Shown: in pieces, positions 35,522 through 48,234 of the stretch | Layout: each line of letters begins with the position of its first letter | Numbering within the stretch: position 1 is the first letter of the stretch | Assembly (NCBI GenBank): GCA_015488555.1 | Contig: WFNO01000086.1 | Location: 64,467 to 123,336, forward strand | Length of the DNA: 58,870 bases | Reading direction: 5' to 3' | Source of the DNA: Gammaproteobacteria bacterium | GTDB lineage: Bacteria > Pseudomonadota > Gammaproteobacteria > SZUA-140 | Notes under the pieces: model-generated | What the model was told of the DNA's origin: nothing | The model's input: only the letters and a program-made list of their open reading frames with translations | Database searches by the model: none | Position numbers and translations under genes: made by a program

Positions 35522-36718
35522 TCACGGCCCCGGCACTTGCTCTGCCAGGCAAGCCTGCACCTGGCGGGCGATCTCCCGCTCCTCATCGGCGCGGATCACC
35601 AGGATCTTCAAGGACGATTCCTGCGCGTGTATCGCCACGACCTCATCTTCCAGGGCGGCCTCGTTGCGAGACTCGTCGAGGCGGATGCCCAGGTGTTCCA
35701 AGCCCTCGCAACTGCGAGCGCGCACCGGCGCAGCGTTTTCTCCCACCCCGCCGCTGAAGACCAGGGCATCCACCCGACCCAGGAGGGCCAGATAGGCGCC
35801 GATGTATTTGCGCACCCGCCGGCAATAGATCTCCAGGGCCAGGTTCGCCGCCGCCTCGCCCGCCTCTGCACGAGCGATGATGGCGCGCAGGTCGTTGCTT
35901 CCGCACAGGCCCTCGAGACCGCTGTCCCGATTGAGTGCCGTTTCAACTGCCTCCGGGGTGTGTCCGGCGCGCAGGAGGTGGAATACCACGGCGGGATCCA
36001 GATCCCCGCTGCGGCTGCCCATCACCAGACCCTCCAGCGGGGTCATGCCCATGGAAGTGTCCACACTGCGGCCTCCTGCCACGGCACAGGCACTGGCGCC
36101 GTTGCCCAGGTGCAGCGTGATGAGGTTGACCTGCTCCGGCCTCTTGTCCAGCCAGGCTGCCGCGCGCCGGACGAGCCAGGCATGGGACAGGCCATGGAAT
36201 CCATAGCGGCGGACACCGTGATCGCGATACCAGGCCTCCGGTACCGCATAACGAAAGGCCGCAGGTGACAACGTGTGATGAAAGGCGGTATCGAAGGCCG
36301 CCACCTGGGGCACACCGGGAAACAGCGCCTGGCATCGGCGGATGCCCGCGAGACCAGGCGGATTGTGCAGAGGCGCCAGAGGCGTCAGGGCCTGCAAGGC
36401 ATCCAGCACCTCCGCGTCGATGCGGACCGCTTCCCAGAAGCGCCCGCCACCGTGCACGATGCGATGACCCACGGCATCCGGGCCACCGGCATCCTGCTTC
36501 TGTACGAGAAACCGGGCCAACAATGCAAAGGCCTGGTCGTGATCGGCCAGCCGCAGCACCTGTTCTTGCACCGGGACACCACGGCTGCGGTGATGGAGCC
36601 GTCCCTCTGCGGCACCGATTCCTTGCATGACCCCGTCCAGCAGCACCCGCTCGCCCGCCATGTCGAACAGGCGGTATTTGAGCGAGGAGCTGCCGCTGTT
36701 GATGACCAGGATGCGCAT
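35522..36718 (-). CDS. ackA: Acetate kinase
   Basis: A 398-residue cytosolic enzyme that transfers phosphate from acetyl phosphate to ADP. Signature segments: INSGSSSLKYRLF at the N-terminus, GHRIVHGGGRF, RRYGFHGLSHAW, HLGNGASACAV and GLVMGSRSGDLDP. All are intact. It lies 41 bases downstream of the phosphoketolase gene in the same direction. Phosphoketolase makes acetyl phosphate and AckA turns it into acetate with ATP gain, so the two probably form one operon and one pathway. Confidence 0.97.
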   Translation of the reverse strand: MRILVINSGSSSLKYRLFDMAGERVLLDGVMQGIGAAEGRLHHRSRGVPVQEQVLRLADHDQAFALLARFLVQKQDAGGPDAVGHRIVHGGGRFWEAVRIDAEVLDALQALTPLAPLHNPPGLAGIRRCQALFPGVPQVAAFDTAFHHTLSPAAFRYAVPEAWYRDHGVRRYGFHGLSHAWLVRRAAAWLDKRPEQVNLITLHLGNGASACAVAGGRSVDTSMGMTPLEGLVMGSRSGDLDPAVVFHLLRAGHTPEAVETALNRDSGLEGLCGSNDLRAIIARAEAGEAAANLALEIYCRRVRKYIGAYLALLGRVDALVFSGGVGENAAPVRARSCEGLEHLGIRLDESRNEAALEDEVVAIHAQESSLKILVIRADEEREIARQVQACLAEQVPGP

Positions 36719-36759
36719 GCGTCAGAGAATCGATGCGAGCGGAAAGAAACGTGCCCCGC

Positions 36760-39168
36760 TCACCATTTCCCGTTCTGATAATCTCCCCATTTCCAGTCCC
36801 GGATCTCCGGCAGATCGATGCCGTGGCGGGTGATGTACTCGCGGTGTTCGATGAGCTTGTCCTGTAGCCGCTGGCGGGTATAGGCGGCATGGACGCCCAG
36901 CCTGGGCACGCGCTCGATGACATCGCTCACCAGATGGAAGCGATCGAGGTCGTTGCGCACCACCATGTCGAAAGGCGTGGTGGTGGTGCCTTCCTCCTTG
37001 TAGCCGCGCACGTGAAGATTGCGGTGATTGGTGCGCCGGTAGGTGAGGCGGTGAATCAACCAGGGGTAACCGTGATAGGCGAAGATGATGGGCCGGTCGG
37101 TGGTGAACAAGGCATCGAAGTCCGGATCGGTCAGGCCGTGGGGATGCTCCTCGTGCGGTTGCAAGGTCATGAGATCCACCACGTTGACGACCCGGATCTT
37201 GAGGTCCGGTACGTGACGGCGCAGCAGATCCACCGCCGCCAGGGTCTCGATGGTGGGTACGTCGCCGGCGCAGGCCATCACCACGTCGGGATCGCAGCCC
37301 TGGTCGTTGCTGGCCCACTCCCAGATGCCGATACCGCGCGTGCAGTGTTTGATGGCGGCTTCCATGTCCAACCACTGGGGCTGAGGTTGTTTGCCGGCGA
37401 CGATGACGTTGATGAAATTGCGGCTGCGCAGGCACTTGTCGGTGACATAGAGCAGGCAGTTGGCATCCGGCGGCAGGTAGACGCGGATGATGTCGGCCTT
37501 CTTGTTCACCACCAGGTCGATGAAACCCGGATCCTGATGGGAAAAACCGTTGTGATCCTGGCGCCAGACATGGGAAGTGAGCAGGATGTTGAGCGAGGCG
37601 ATGTCCGCCCGCCAGGGAATCTCGTTGCACACCTTGAGCCATTTGGCGTGCTGATTGAACATGGAATCGACGATGTGGATGAAGGCCTCGTAGCAGGAAA
37701 ACAAGCCATGGCGCCCGGTGAGCAGATAACCCTCCAGCCAACCCTGGCAGGTGTGCTCGCTGAGGATCTCCATCACCCGTCCCTCCGGCGACAGGTGTTC
37801 ATCCTCGGGCACCGTATCCGCCAGCCAGGTACGGCCGGTCACCTCGAACAAGGCATCCAGCCGATTGGAGGCCGTCTCGTCCGGACCCATGACACGGAAA
37901 TTGCGATGTTCTGCGTTGAGTTTCATCACATCGCGCAACAACCGCCCCATGACGCGCGTGGCCTCGCCCAGCCTACGGCCCGGTTCCGGCACCTCCAGGG
38001 CATAGTCACGAAAATCAGGCATCTTGAGGTCGCGTAGCAGCAGCCCGCCGTTGGCGTGCGGATTGGCCCCCATACGCCGCCGCCCCTGTGGAATCAAATC
38101 CTGGAATTCTGGGCGCGGCACGCCATGTTCGTCGAAGAGTTCCTCCGGCCGGTAGCGCTTCATCCATTGCTCCAGTAGCCGCACGTGTTGGGGCTGCTCG
38201 GCAAAGTCCGCCAAGGGGACCTGGTGAGAGCGCCAAAACCCCTCTACTTTCTTGCCATCCACCTCCCGGGGGCCGGTCCAGCCCTTGGGGGTACGTAGCA
38301 CGATCATGGGCCAGCGGGGCAGGGAAACGTCTCCTCCCACGCGCGCGGCGTGCTGGATGTCGTGGATCCGTTCCAGCACCTGCTCCAGGGCAGCGGCCAT
38401 GCGCTGGTGCATCCGCTCGGGGTCGTCTCCTTCCACGAAGATGGGATGGTGGCCATAGCCCAACAACAGGCGCTCCAGGTCCTCGCGGGGCATGCGCGCC
38501 AGGACCGTGGGGTTGGCGATCTTGTAACCGTTGAGGTGCAGAATGGGAAGCACTGCACCGTCGCGAGCCGGATTGAGGAATTTGTTGGAATGCCAGGCCG
38601 TGGCCAACGGCCCGGTCTCGGCCTCACCGTCCCCCACCACACAGGCGACGATGAGATCGGGATTGTCGAAAGCGGCGCCATAGGCATGGGCCAAGGCATA
38701 ACCCAGCTCGCCGCCCTCGTGGATGGACCCGGGGGTCTCGGGCGCCGCATGGCTGGGTACGCCGCCGGGAAAGGAGAATTGCTTGAAGAGCCGCTTCATG
38801 CCCTCCGCGTCTCGGGACACGTTGGGATAGAACTCGGAGTAGGTCCCTTCCAGCCAGGTGTTGGCCACCAGCGCCGGACCACCGTGGCCGGGACCGGTGA
38901 CGAGGATCATGTCGAGGTCGTGGACCTTGATGAGGCGGTTGAGATGCGCATAGATGAAATTCAACCCCGGGGTGGTGCCCCAATGTCCCAGCAGGCGCGG
39001 CTTGATGTGTTCCAGGCGCAGGGGTTCCTTGAGCAGGGGATTGTCATAGAGATAGATCTGCCCCACTGAGAGATAGTTGGCCGCACGCCAGTAGGCATCG
39101 ATGAGACGTAGGGTGCGGGCATCCAGAGGTCCGTGTCCGGCCTCGAGCTTCGTGTCTGCAAGTTCCAT
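36760..39168 (-). CDS. xfp: Phosphoketolase (xylulose-5-P/fructose-6-P)
   Basis: The 802-residue thiamine-diphosphate enzyme cleaves xylulose 5-phosphate or fructose 6-phosphate with phosphate to acetyl phosphate. Visible family segments are [48 protein letters not shown], the cofactor loop [13 protein letters not shown], and [13 protein letters not shown] near the C-terminus. The ATG at 39168 has a CAGGAG site. The enzyme, with AckA, gives a carbon-saving route from sugar phosphates to C2 units and is common in autotrophs and lactic bacteria. Length equals that of the family. Confidence 0.97.
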   Translation of the reverse strand: MELADTKLEAGHGPLDARTLRLIDAYWRAANYLSVGQIYLYDNPLLKEPLRLEHIKPRLLGHWGTTPGLNFIYAHLNRLIKVHDLDMILVTGPGHGGPALVANTWLEGTYSEFYPNVSRDAEGMKRLFKQFSFPGGVPSHAAPETPGSIHEGGELGYALAHAYGAAFDNPDLIVACVVGDGEAETGPLATAWHSNKFLNPARDGAVLPILHLNGYKIANPTVLARMPREDLERLLLGYGHHPIFVEGDDPERMHQRMAAALEQVLERIHDIQHAARVGGDVSLPRWPMIVLRTPKGWTGPREVDGKKVEGFWRSHQVPLADFAEQPQHVRLLEQWMKRYRPEELFDEHGVPRPEFQDLIPQGRRRMGANPHANGGLLLRDLKMPDFRDYALEVPEPGRRLGEATRVMGRLLRDVMKLNAEHRNFRVMGPDETASNRLDALFEVTGRTWLADTVPEDEHLSPEGRVMEILSEHTCQGWLEGYLLTGRHGLFSCYEAFIHIVDSMFNQHAKWLKVCNEIPWRADIASLNILLTSHVWRQDHNGFSHQDPGFIDLVVNKKADIIRVYLPPDANCLLYVTDKCLRSRNFINVIVAGKQPQPQWLDMEAAIKHCTRGIGIWEWASNDQGCDPDVVMACAGDVPTIETLAAVDLLRRHVPDLKIRVVNVVDLMTLQPHEEHPHGLTDPDFDALFTTDRPIIFAYHGYPWLIHRLTYRRTNHRNLHVRGYKEEGTTTTPFDMVVRNDLDRFHLVSDVIERVPRLGVHAAYTRQRLQDKLIEHREYITRHGIDLPEIRDWKWGDYQNGKW

Positions 39169-39345
39169 GTCGTTCTCCTGTGCAGGTCTTTCCTGCCACT
39201 CCTACTCTCATCTACTCTCATCGGCGGCCGGAATCAAGTCGGCATACCCGAAGGAAAGTCCGGTGGTATATGATTCCTCCGCAGACAGCCGACAACTCTT
39301 CCACCGGAGCCCGTCCGCCCCTTCTCTACGAAGGCCCCGATACAC

Positions 39346-41388
39346 ATGATGGAACTCTTCGACAAGGCCGCGACCTGGATCGCATCGAACCCCGAAGTGG
39401 CGGGGTTGATGGTCTTCATGGTGGCCTTCACCGAGTCGCTGGTGCTGGTGGGCCTGCTGATCCCCGGTGCCACCTTGATGTTTGCCGCCGGTGCCCTGGT
39501 GGGCACGGGCAGCCTGGAATTGTGGCCCACCATGGCCTGGGCCGTGGCAGGGGCGGTGGCCGGGGACGGCCTGAGTTTCTGGCTGGGCTGGTACTACCGA
39601 GACCGCCTGAGGAGCAAATGGCCGTTCTCCCAGCATGCGGACTGGCTGGAACGGGGTGAGACCTTCTTCCACCGGCACGGCAACATGAGCATCATCCTGG
39701 GACGCTTCGTGGGGCCCGTACGCCCCATCATTCCGGCCGTGGCCGGCATGATGGGCATGAAGCCGCTACGTTTCACCCTGGTCAACGTGACCTCCGCCCT
39801 GCTCTGGGCGCCGGCCTATCTGTTGCCTGGCGTGGCCTTCGGTTCCTCCCTGGCCCTGGCCGGACAGGTGGCTGGCCGCCTGGCACTCTTGCTGGTGGGC
39901 TTGCTGCTGGTCCTGTGGCTGGCCTTCTGGCTGGTAAGGCGCCTCTATCGTGCCCTGACCCCTCGCGCCGCGGCCCTGGCCGCACGGCTGCTCGCCTGGG
40001 GGCGGACCCATCCCCTGCTGGGCCGCCTCACCAACGCCCTGCTGAACCCCGAGATCCCGCCGCCGCAAGCACTGCTGGTCTTCGCCTTGCTGCTGCTGGG
40101 CGGTGCCTGGCTGGTGCTCGCCTTGACCATCTACGCCGGGCTCTACGAGCAATTGAAACGCATCGACGAGAACGTGCTCCATCTGTTCAGCGCCCTGCGC
40201 ACCCCCTGGGGAGACCACCTCATGGTCTTTCTCTCTCAACTGGGTGATGCCGTCGTCATCTCCAGCGTGACCGCGGTCACCCTGGCCCTGATCGCCTGGC
40301 AGCGGCGCTGGCGGGAGATGCGCTACTGGCTGGCGGCCCTGGCTTTCACCGCCGTCGAATTCCTGTTCCTGCAGCGCATCGGCAGCCTGAACGGCGAGAT
40401 CCCTCATGAACCCATGGTGCAGAGCGTCATCGTCTACGGCTTCCTGGGCGTGTTTCTCGCCCAGGAGCTGCAACCTCAGCGACGCTGGCTGCCCTATGCC
40501 TGGGCGGTGCTGCTGGTATGCGCCATCGCGCTGGCGCGGCTCTATCTGGGAGCCATCCGCCTATCCGATCTCTTGGGTGACTTGGGACTGGGCGGTGCCT
40601 GGGTCATCCTGCTGGGCATCGCCTACCACCGCCATCTGAAAGTTCGCCGTGCCATCCCCCACCTGCCGCTCACCCTCCTCCTGACTCTGGCCGCGGCCAG
40701 CGGCTGGCACACGGTCTTCTCCCATGAAGAGGCCCTGCGCCGCCATACTTTGCAAACCACCGTTCAGACCCTGCCGCTGGCCGCCTGGTGGCGTGAAGGC
40801 TGGCGCGAATTGCCCGCCTATCGCATCGATCTGGGTGGTGATTTCGAACAACCCCTGAACGTACAGTGGGCGGGACAAATCGAGGCAATACAGGTCCGGC
40901 TCCGGGACCGGGGCTGGCGCGCCCCTCCTCCCCTCACTTTCGCCTCCGCCCTCTACTGGCTGCTGCCGGACACTCCCTTGCACGAACTGCCGGTACTGCC
41001 CCAGCTCCACGAGGGCCACCACGAAAGCCTGTTGCTGGTCCAGCCGCTGACGGAGACCCGCCAGCTGGTGTTGCGCCTGTGGCCGGCCGACGTCGAGCTA
41101 GCGCCCGGCAAAATCCCATTGTGGATCGGCACCGTGGCACTGCTGGAAGCACGGCGCATCGGTTTTTTCACCCTGCCCGCCACCAGCGTGGAATTCGACG
41201 AACCCATGCGGCGTCTGGAACGGGATCTGGACATGCTGCCGCAGCGCCTGCAACAAAGGCCCTTGGCCGTACCGGACCATCTGCGCTGGCAAGGCCAGGT
41301 GCTGTTGCTGAAAGGTCCCCATGAGATCGGGGCTTCGAGAGGCCAAGTGCTCAGGAAGACCGGGGCTCGCTCTCCAAGTCGCGGGTGA
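39346..41388 (+). CDS. DedA-PAP2-LssY three-domain membrane protein; PAP2 catalytic residues lost
   Basis: The 680-residue protein joins three parts. Residues 1-~200 are a DedA/SNARE-associated domain (FMVAFTESLVLVGLLIPGATLMF, the FVGPVRPIIPAVAGM signature), a family linked to lipid scrambling. Residues ~240-430 are a six-helix PAP2 phosphatase fold. Residues ~450-640 are the LssY C-terminal domain (RIDLGGDFEQPLNVQWAG). The PAP2 catalytic motifs are degenerate: PSGH is replaced by PHEPMVQS and the SR-x5-H motif reads ARLYLGAIRLSD, with the key His lost. ATG 39346 and 39349 are both possible starts. The last 38 bases overlap the convergent zinc-ribbon gene. Confidence 0.9.
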   Translation: MMELFDKAATWIASNPEVAGLMVFMVAFTESLVLVGLLIPGATLMFAAGALVGTGSLELWPTMAWAVAGAVAGDGLSFWLGWYYRDRLRSKWPFSQHADWLERGETFFHRHGNMSIILGRFVGPVRPIIPAVAGMMGMKPLRFTLVNVTSALLWAPAYLLPGVAFGSSLALAGQVAGRLALLLVGLLLVLWLAFWLVRRLYRALTPRAAALAARLLAWGRTHPLLGRLTNALLNPEIPPPQALLVFALLLLGGAWLVLALTIYAGLYEQLKRIDENVLHLFSALRTPWGDHLMVFLSQLGDAVVISSVTAVTLALIAWQRRWREMRYWLAALAFTAVEFLFLQRIGSLNGEIPHEPMVQSVIVYGFLGVFLAQELQPQRRWLPYAWAVLLVCAIALARLYLGAIRLSDLLGDLGLGGAWVILLGIAYHRHLKVRRAIPHLPLTLLLTLAAASGWHTVFSHEEALRRHTLQTTVQTLPLAAWWREGWRELPAYRIDLGGDFEQPLNVQWAGQIEAIQVRLRDRGWRAPPPLTFASALYWLLPDTPLHELPVLPQLHEGHHESLLLVQPLTETRQLVLRLWPADVELAPGKIPLWIGTVALLEARRIGFFTLPATSVEFDEPMRRLERDLDMLPQRLQQRPLAVPDHLRWQGQVLLLKGPHEIGASRGQVLRKTGARSPSRG

Positions 41389-41890
41389 ACACCGTGCCGT
41401 GACACTTGGGACAGGGAGGGATGCGGCTGGTGCGGTGAAAGTGCAGGATCTCGCCGCAATCGAGACAGGCCAGGGCGCCGGGGCCGGTGATCTCACCCGT
41501 GTGGTACTCGCTGGCCTCTTCCAGTTGTTCCTGGAACTTGAGCATGTCCAGCTTGGTCTGGTCGGCCACGCTCAGGAACATGTCCAGCAACTGGCGTTCG
41601 ATGAGTTCCACATCGATGCGGAACCAATCCCGGAGTTCCTGCACTTCCTCGCTGGCCAGGTAGTTGGCGGCGGCCTCGATGTCGCGGCGCAGGTATTCCC
41701 CGATGCGCTGGGCCTCCTCCTCGGTCAGTTCTTCCAGCTCCACGGCCTTTTCCTTGGCGTGTTCGATGGCTTCGCGCAGGCGCGGGCCGGCCTTCTCGCC
41801 CATCTGCTCCAGCGCGGTCTTGACCCGCGCCATCATGCGGTTGTAGCCGTGGATGAGTTTTTCTTCCTGGGAATGGTCCTGCCGGGTCAT
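41351..41890 (-). CDS. Zinc ribbon-containing protein, DUF1451 family
   Basis: A 179-residue soluble protein with a long helical N-terminal part (coiled-coil character, residues 1-125, rich in Glu/Lys) and a C-terminal zinc ribbon with two CxxC pairs (CLDCGE and CPKCHG). The arrangement is that of DUF1451. The biochemical role is unknown. The ATG at 41890 has a GAGGAGAAC site. Its stop lies inside the convergent DedA-LssY gene, an overlap of 38 bases. Confidence 0.85.
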   Translation of the reverse strand: MTRQDHSQEEKLIHGYNRMMARVKTALEQMGEKAGPRLREAIEHAKEKAVELEELTEEEAQRIGEYLRRDIEAAANYLASEEVQELRDWFRIDVELIERQLLDMFLSVADQTKLDMLKFQEQLEEASEYHTGEITGPGALACLDCGEILHFHRTSRIPPCPKCHGTVFTRDLESEPRSS

Positions 41891-41963
41891 GGTGTTCTCC
41901 TCGTCGCCCCTGCCCACTGTACCGCAATTCCGGTACCACCGGAACGTTCCGTGTGACCGATTT

Positions 41964-42959
41964 TCACTGATCGCGCCCGCCCCCGCCGATCCCATCGATG
42001 GGGCAGCCGGCCGCTTCGTACCAGTCGAGAATGCCCTGCCAGATCTCATCGGCGGTCTCGGCATACCAGAACAGGTCCCGGTCCTCCTCGTCGATCACGC
42101 CTTCGTCCACCAGGAAATCCACGTCGAAGGCGCGGCGCCAGAACGCTTCCCCCACCAGGATCACGGGTAGGGGCTGGATCTTGCGCGTCTGAATCAGGGT
42201 CAAGGTCTCGAACAGCTCGTCGAAAGTACCATAGCCGCCGGGAAAGGCCACCAGGGCGCGGGCGCGCAGCAGGAAATGCAGCTTGCGCAAGCCGAAATAG
42301 TGGAAGCGGAAACACAGCTCCGGCGTGATATAGGGGTTGGGATATTGCTCGTGGGGCAGGGTGATGTTGAGTCCCACCGATTTCGCGCCCACGTCGAAGG
42401 CCCCGCGGTTGGCCGCCTCCATCATGCCAGGGCCGCCGCCGGTCATCATCACCACCTGACAGCCACAGGGTCCCTCCTTGGCGGAACCCACCAGGCGCCC
42501 GAACTCGCGTGCCACTTCGTAATACCGGCTCTTGGCCTCGATGCGCTCGGCCACCGCCAGGCGCTTCGACAATTCGGGATCTCCCGGCTTTTCCTCCAGC
42601 GCGGCACGCAAGGCCGCCACCCGGCGCCGCGCGGCATCGGGCTCCACGATGCGCGTGCTGCCGAACACCACGATGGTGTGCTCGATGCCATGCTTCTGCA
42701 GCAGCAATTCCGGCTTGAAATAATCGAGTTGCAGCCGAATGCCGCGGGTCTCGTATTGCTGCAGGAAATCGAGGTCTTCATCCGCCTGCCGGTAACCCGG
42801 ACTGAGCAGGATGGTCTGTACCCGGCTCCAGGCCTCGGCGTCGTCCTCTACGGGCTTGGGTGTCTGCCACGGCAGTGGTTCGCGCCGCAGATGGGGATGG
42901 GCGGGTTCGGGAATCTCCACCGGATCTTCGTCTTCGAAGGATTGCGATCGGTCCGTCAT
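41964..42959 (-). CDS. LOG-family protein (TIGR00730-like), nucleoside-monophosphate phosphoribohydrolase fold
   Basis: The 331-residue protein has the Rossmann-like LOG core: VVFGSTRI, the MMTGGGPGMMEAANRGA segment, and the family signature PGGYGTFDE (about residues 240-250). LOG enzymes hydrolyse the N-glycosidic bond of nucleoside 5'-monophosphates, including cytokinin precursors. This long version carries ~90 extra N-terminal residues, and an insertion of ~50 residues before the glycine loop, as in the larger bacterial type. The ATG at 42959 is preceded by AGGGAGGTG; a GTG two codons upstream is less likely. Physiological substrate is open. Confidence 0.9.
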   Translation of the reverse strand: MTDRSQSFEDEDPVEIPEPAHPHLRREPLPWQTPKPVEDDAEAWSRVQTILLSPGYRQADEDLDFLQQYETRGIRLQLDYFKPELLLQKHGIEHTIVVFGSTRIVEPDAARRRVAALRAALEEKPGDPELSKRLAVAERIEAKSRYYEVAREFGRLVGSAKEGPCGCQVVMMTGGGPGMMEAANRGAFDVGAKSVGLNITLPHEQYPNPYITPELCFRFHYFGLRKLHFLLRARALVAFPGGYGTFDELFETLTLIQTRKIQPLPVILVGEAFWRRAFDVDFLVDEGVIDEEDRDLFWYAETADEIWQGILDWYEAAGCPIDGIGGGGRDQ

Positions 42960-43167
42960 GGGCACCTCCCTTCACGCGTGAAGTATTGCAGTCTACCCGA
43001 GTGTCGCATGAACCCAAACCTCCCGCGGGCAGCCGCCCCCGCCCCTCTTCACGGCAGGAAAAAAAACGGCCGGCCACCAGCCATCGGACGGGAAATCGAT
43101 GATCCATGGCTGCTACCATCGCAGGATCCTTCTGCTCTCGATTTGTGCGACAATCAGCGGGACCATC

Positions 43168-43962
43168 ATGACTCCCGAATCGCTGCAAGACCTCGCCGAC
43201 CTGGTGCGCGAAATCGCCCATCGCCATCTGTCTCCACCGGCACAGCCCCGTCCGGCCAGGCGCAAGGCCGACGGCAGTCTGGTCACCCGCGCCGACCATC
43301 TGATCCAGGCGGATCTGGGCCGGGCCCTGCAGGAGCGTTGGCCCCGGAGCATCCTGCTCGGAGAAGAGATGGCGCCGGCCGCGCAACTCCGTGCCCTGGA
43401 GGCGGGCGAGCGCGATCTGTGGTGCATCGATCCCCTGGATGGTACCAGCAACTACTGCGCCGGGCTTCCCTACTACGCCGTCTCCGTGGCCCTGTTGCGG
43501 GAGGGCCGGGTGGCGGCGGGCGTGGTCTACGATCCGGTGCGCCGGGAATGTTTCACGGCCGCGCAGGGCCTGGGCGCCTGGTGCAACGGCCAGCCCCTGG
43601 AGGCCGTGCCTGCTCCCTCGCATCTGGCCGACGCCCTGGCCCTGGTGGACTTCAAGCGACTGCCCGTGGCTCTGGCCACGCGCCTCGCCACCCATCCCCC
43701 TTATCGCTCCCAGCGCAGTTTCGGAGCCGTGGCCCTGGATTGGTGCTGGCTGGCGCTGGGGCGGTGCCAGCTCTATTTGCACGGGCGCCAGCGGCTCTGG
43801 GACTACGCCGCCGGCAGCCTCATCCTGGCCGAGGCCGGTGGCCGGGCCGCCACCCTGGAAGGGGAGGACGTCTTCCGCCCCACGCTCACCCCCCGTTCGG
43901 TGGCCGCCGCCTCGAGCCCGGCCCTGTTCCGGGAATGGCGCCGGTGGCTGGGCGAGGACTGA
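43168..43962 (+). CDS. Inositol-monophosphatase superfamily phosphatase
   Basis: The 264-residue enzyme has the metal-binding motifs of the superfamily: LLGEE, D88-P-L-D91-G-T (WCIDPLDGTSNY), and WDYAAGSLILAEAGG near the C-terminus. The catalytic metals can be bound fully. Substrates range from inositol phosphate to 3'-phosphoadenosine phosphate or fructose bisphosphate; motifs alone do not decide. The start at 43168 (MTPESLQDLA) fits family length; the extended frame from 43099 is unlikely. The gene ends 16 bases before the convergent ppsA stop. Confidence 0.92.
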   Translation: MTPESLQDLADLVREIAHRHLSPPAQPRPARRKADGSLVTRADHLIQADLGRALQERWPRSILLGEEMAPAAQLRALEAGERDLWCIDPLDGTSNYCAGLPYYAVSVALLREGRVAAGVVYDPVRRECFTAAQGLGAWCNGQPLEAVPAPSHLADALALVDFKRLPVALATRLATHPPYRSQRSFGAVALDWCWLALGRCQLYLHGRQRLWDYAAGSLILAEAGGRAATLEGEDVFRPTLTPRSVAAASSPALFREWRRWLGED

Positions 43963-43977
43963 CATCCATGAATCGAT

Positions 43978-46443
<2,466 letters not shown>

Positions 46444-46463
46444 CCTCCGTCCTCCGCCCTCTG

Positions 46464-47846
46464 TCATCTGATCACGATGAACAAGGCGCCTTCGCCGCGG
46501 CGGATGTTGAGCAACAAGCCATCCCGCCGCGCCTGTACGGCGCGTTTCAAATCCGCCAGGGTCTTCACCCGCATGCGATTGACGGAGACGATCACGTCAC
46601 CACGGCGCAGGCCTGCCCGCCAGGCCCGGCTACCGCGCTCCACGTCCAGCACCTCCAGTCCCTCCACGCGTCCGGCCAGGGGGTGATCCGGCGTGACGGG
46701 CCCCAGTTCGGCCCCGGCCAGCAACTTGGTGATGCGTCCCGCGTCCACACGCTCGCGGCGCGGCTCCTCGATGACCGCGCGCACCGTCTTGCGCCGGCCG
46801 TCGCGGATGACATCCAGCGTGACCCGGGAACCCACCCGCAGCAGGCCTATGCGGTTACGCAACTGGGCGGCGTTCTTCACCGGCTCTCCGTTGACGGCCA
46901 CGATCACGTCCCCCACGCGCAGGCCGGCGCGTGCCGCCGGGGAATCTTCCATGACCTGGGCCACCACGGCCCCCTGATGCGTCTCCAGGTCCAATGCCTC
47001 AGCCAGTTCCGGGGTCACGTCTTGGATCAACACGCCCAGCTGGCCGCGGCGTACTTCGCCGTATTCGATGAGCTGTTCCATGATCTGGCGGGCCATGTTC
47101 ACGGGGATGGCGAAGCCGATGCCCACGTTACCGCCGCTGGGAGCGACGATGGCGGTGTTGATGCCCACCAGGCGGCCGTCCAGGTCCACCAGGGCGCCGC
47201 CGGAATTGCCGGGATTGATGGAGGCATCGGTCTGGATGAAGTCTTCGTACCCTTCGATGCCCAGACCGCTGCGCCCCAGGGCGCTGACGATACCCGAGGT
47301 CACGGTCTGTCCCAAACCGAAGGGATTGCCGATGGCCACGACGAAGTCGCCCACCTCCAGGGCATCGGAGTCCCCCAGAGGCACGGCATGCAGATTCTCC
47401 GCCTCGATGCGCAGCACCGCGAGATCGGCCTCGGGATCGGTACCCACCACCTCGGCCCTGAAACTGCGCCCGTCACGCAGGGTCACGGTGATCTCGTCGG
47501 CATGTTCGATGACATGATTGTTGGTGAGCACGTAGCCCTCGTCCGCATCCATGATCACGCCGGAACCCAGGGACTGGCGTTCCCGTTCCCGTGGGATCTC
47601 CGGGAGATTGAAGAAACGGCGGAAGAAGGGGTCGCTGAAGAGCGGGTTCTGTCGGATCTGCACCCGGGAGACCGTGGAGATGTTGACCACCCCGGGCAGC
47701 ACTTCCTTGAGCATGGGCGCCAGGGAAGGCCTTTCTCGATCCTCGAACCATGGCAATGCACCTTCCGCGGAAGGGTGCCAGACGATCGCTGCCAGCAGCA
47801 GGGCAAATACCCCTTGTCTCGATATCTTCTCCATTGCTTTCATCAT
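46464..47846 (-). CDS. degP: DegP/DegQ-family periplasmic serine protease
   Basis: The 460-residue HtrA protease has a signal peptide (VFALLLAAIVW), a trypsin-like domain with the complete triad H111 (TNNHVIEHAD), D141 (EADLAVLRIE) and S215 (NPGNSGGAL), and two PDZ domains (about 255-345 and 365-455). The role is degradation or chaperoning of misfolded periplasmic proteins, commonly under envelope stress control. Three ATGs lie close together (47846, 47843, 47834); the first has GGGGA upstream. The stop overlaps the start of the ppsA frame by 4 bases. Confidence 0.95.
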   Translation of the reverse strand: MMKAMEKISRQGVFALLLAAIVWHPSAEGALPWFEDRERPSLAPMLKEVLPGVVNISTVSRVQIRQNPLFSDPFFRRFFNLPEIPRERERQSLGSGVIMDADEGYVLTNNHVIEHADEITVTLRDGRSFRAEVVGTDPEADLAVLRIEAENLHAVPLGDSDALEVGDFVVAIGNPFGLGQTVTSGIVSALGRSGLGIEGYEDFIQTDASINPGNSGGALVDLDGRLVGINTAIVAPSGGNVGIGFAIPVNMARQIMEQLIEYGEVRRGQLGVLIQDVTPELAEALDLETHQGAVVAQVMEDSPAARAGLRVGDVIVAVNGEPVKNAAQLRNRIGLLRVGSRVTLDVIRDGRRKTVRAVIEEPRRERVDAGRITKLLAGAELGPVTPDHPLAGRVEGLEVLDVERGSRAWRAGLRRGDVIVSVNRMRVKTLADLKRAVQARRDGLLLNIRRGEGALFIVIR

Positions 47847-48234
47847 CACCACATCCCCGTCATGCATGTTCCATGAGCCCCCTGGCACCTATCCGGCAAG
47901 TGTTGATTCATTGGCCCACCCTCAAATTGAACGCGCATACCTCGTGCCCTTACCACTGCATGGCCGGTAGCAGGAAATTCGACTCGATAGCATCATGCCT
48001 ACGACTCTAGCCCTGCATTTAGGGGTGGGCGTAAGAAACATCAAGCGTTGTCTCGTTACCCTATGATTCCATCTCTCACGGTACTATACAAATTTCGTGC
48101 ACCCAGCTATGATCGCTCATGCGTTGAGCCACACTAGCGTTACCGCTTTTGACCGAAAGGAACCGAATCTCGTCCAATTCGTGGATTCGTCGTTTTTGGT
48201 GTGATCTCGCATTCCGTATCCTCGACCGCCGGCC
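47847..48234. other. 388-bp divergent spacer between degP and lptF
   Basis: The region is richer in A/T than its surroundings and must contain promoters for both genes. Some -35-like hexamers (TTGATT, TTGAAC, TTGACC) occur, but none has a convincing -10 partner at 16-18 bases. Small frames on either strand do not have ribosome sites or recognisable products. No hairpin with a T run was seen. Confidence 0.4.

Noticed and set aside
47882-47898. Second sigma54-like element (TGGCAC with GG-N10-GC spacing) upstream of lptF
   Set aside because: The -12 part deviates in both leading T positions, no enhancer-like palindromes accompany it, and it lies about 340 bases from lptF; chance is likely.
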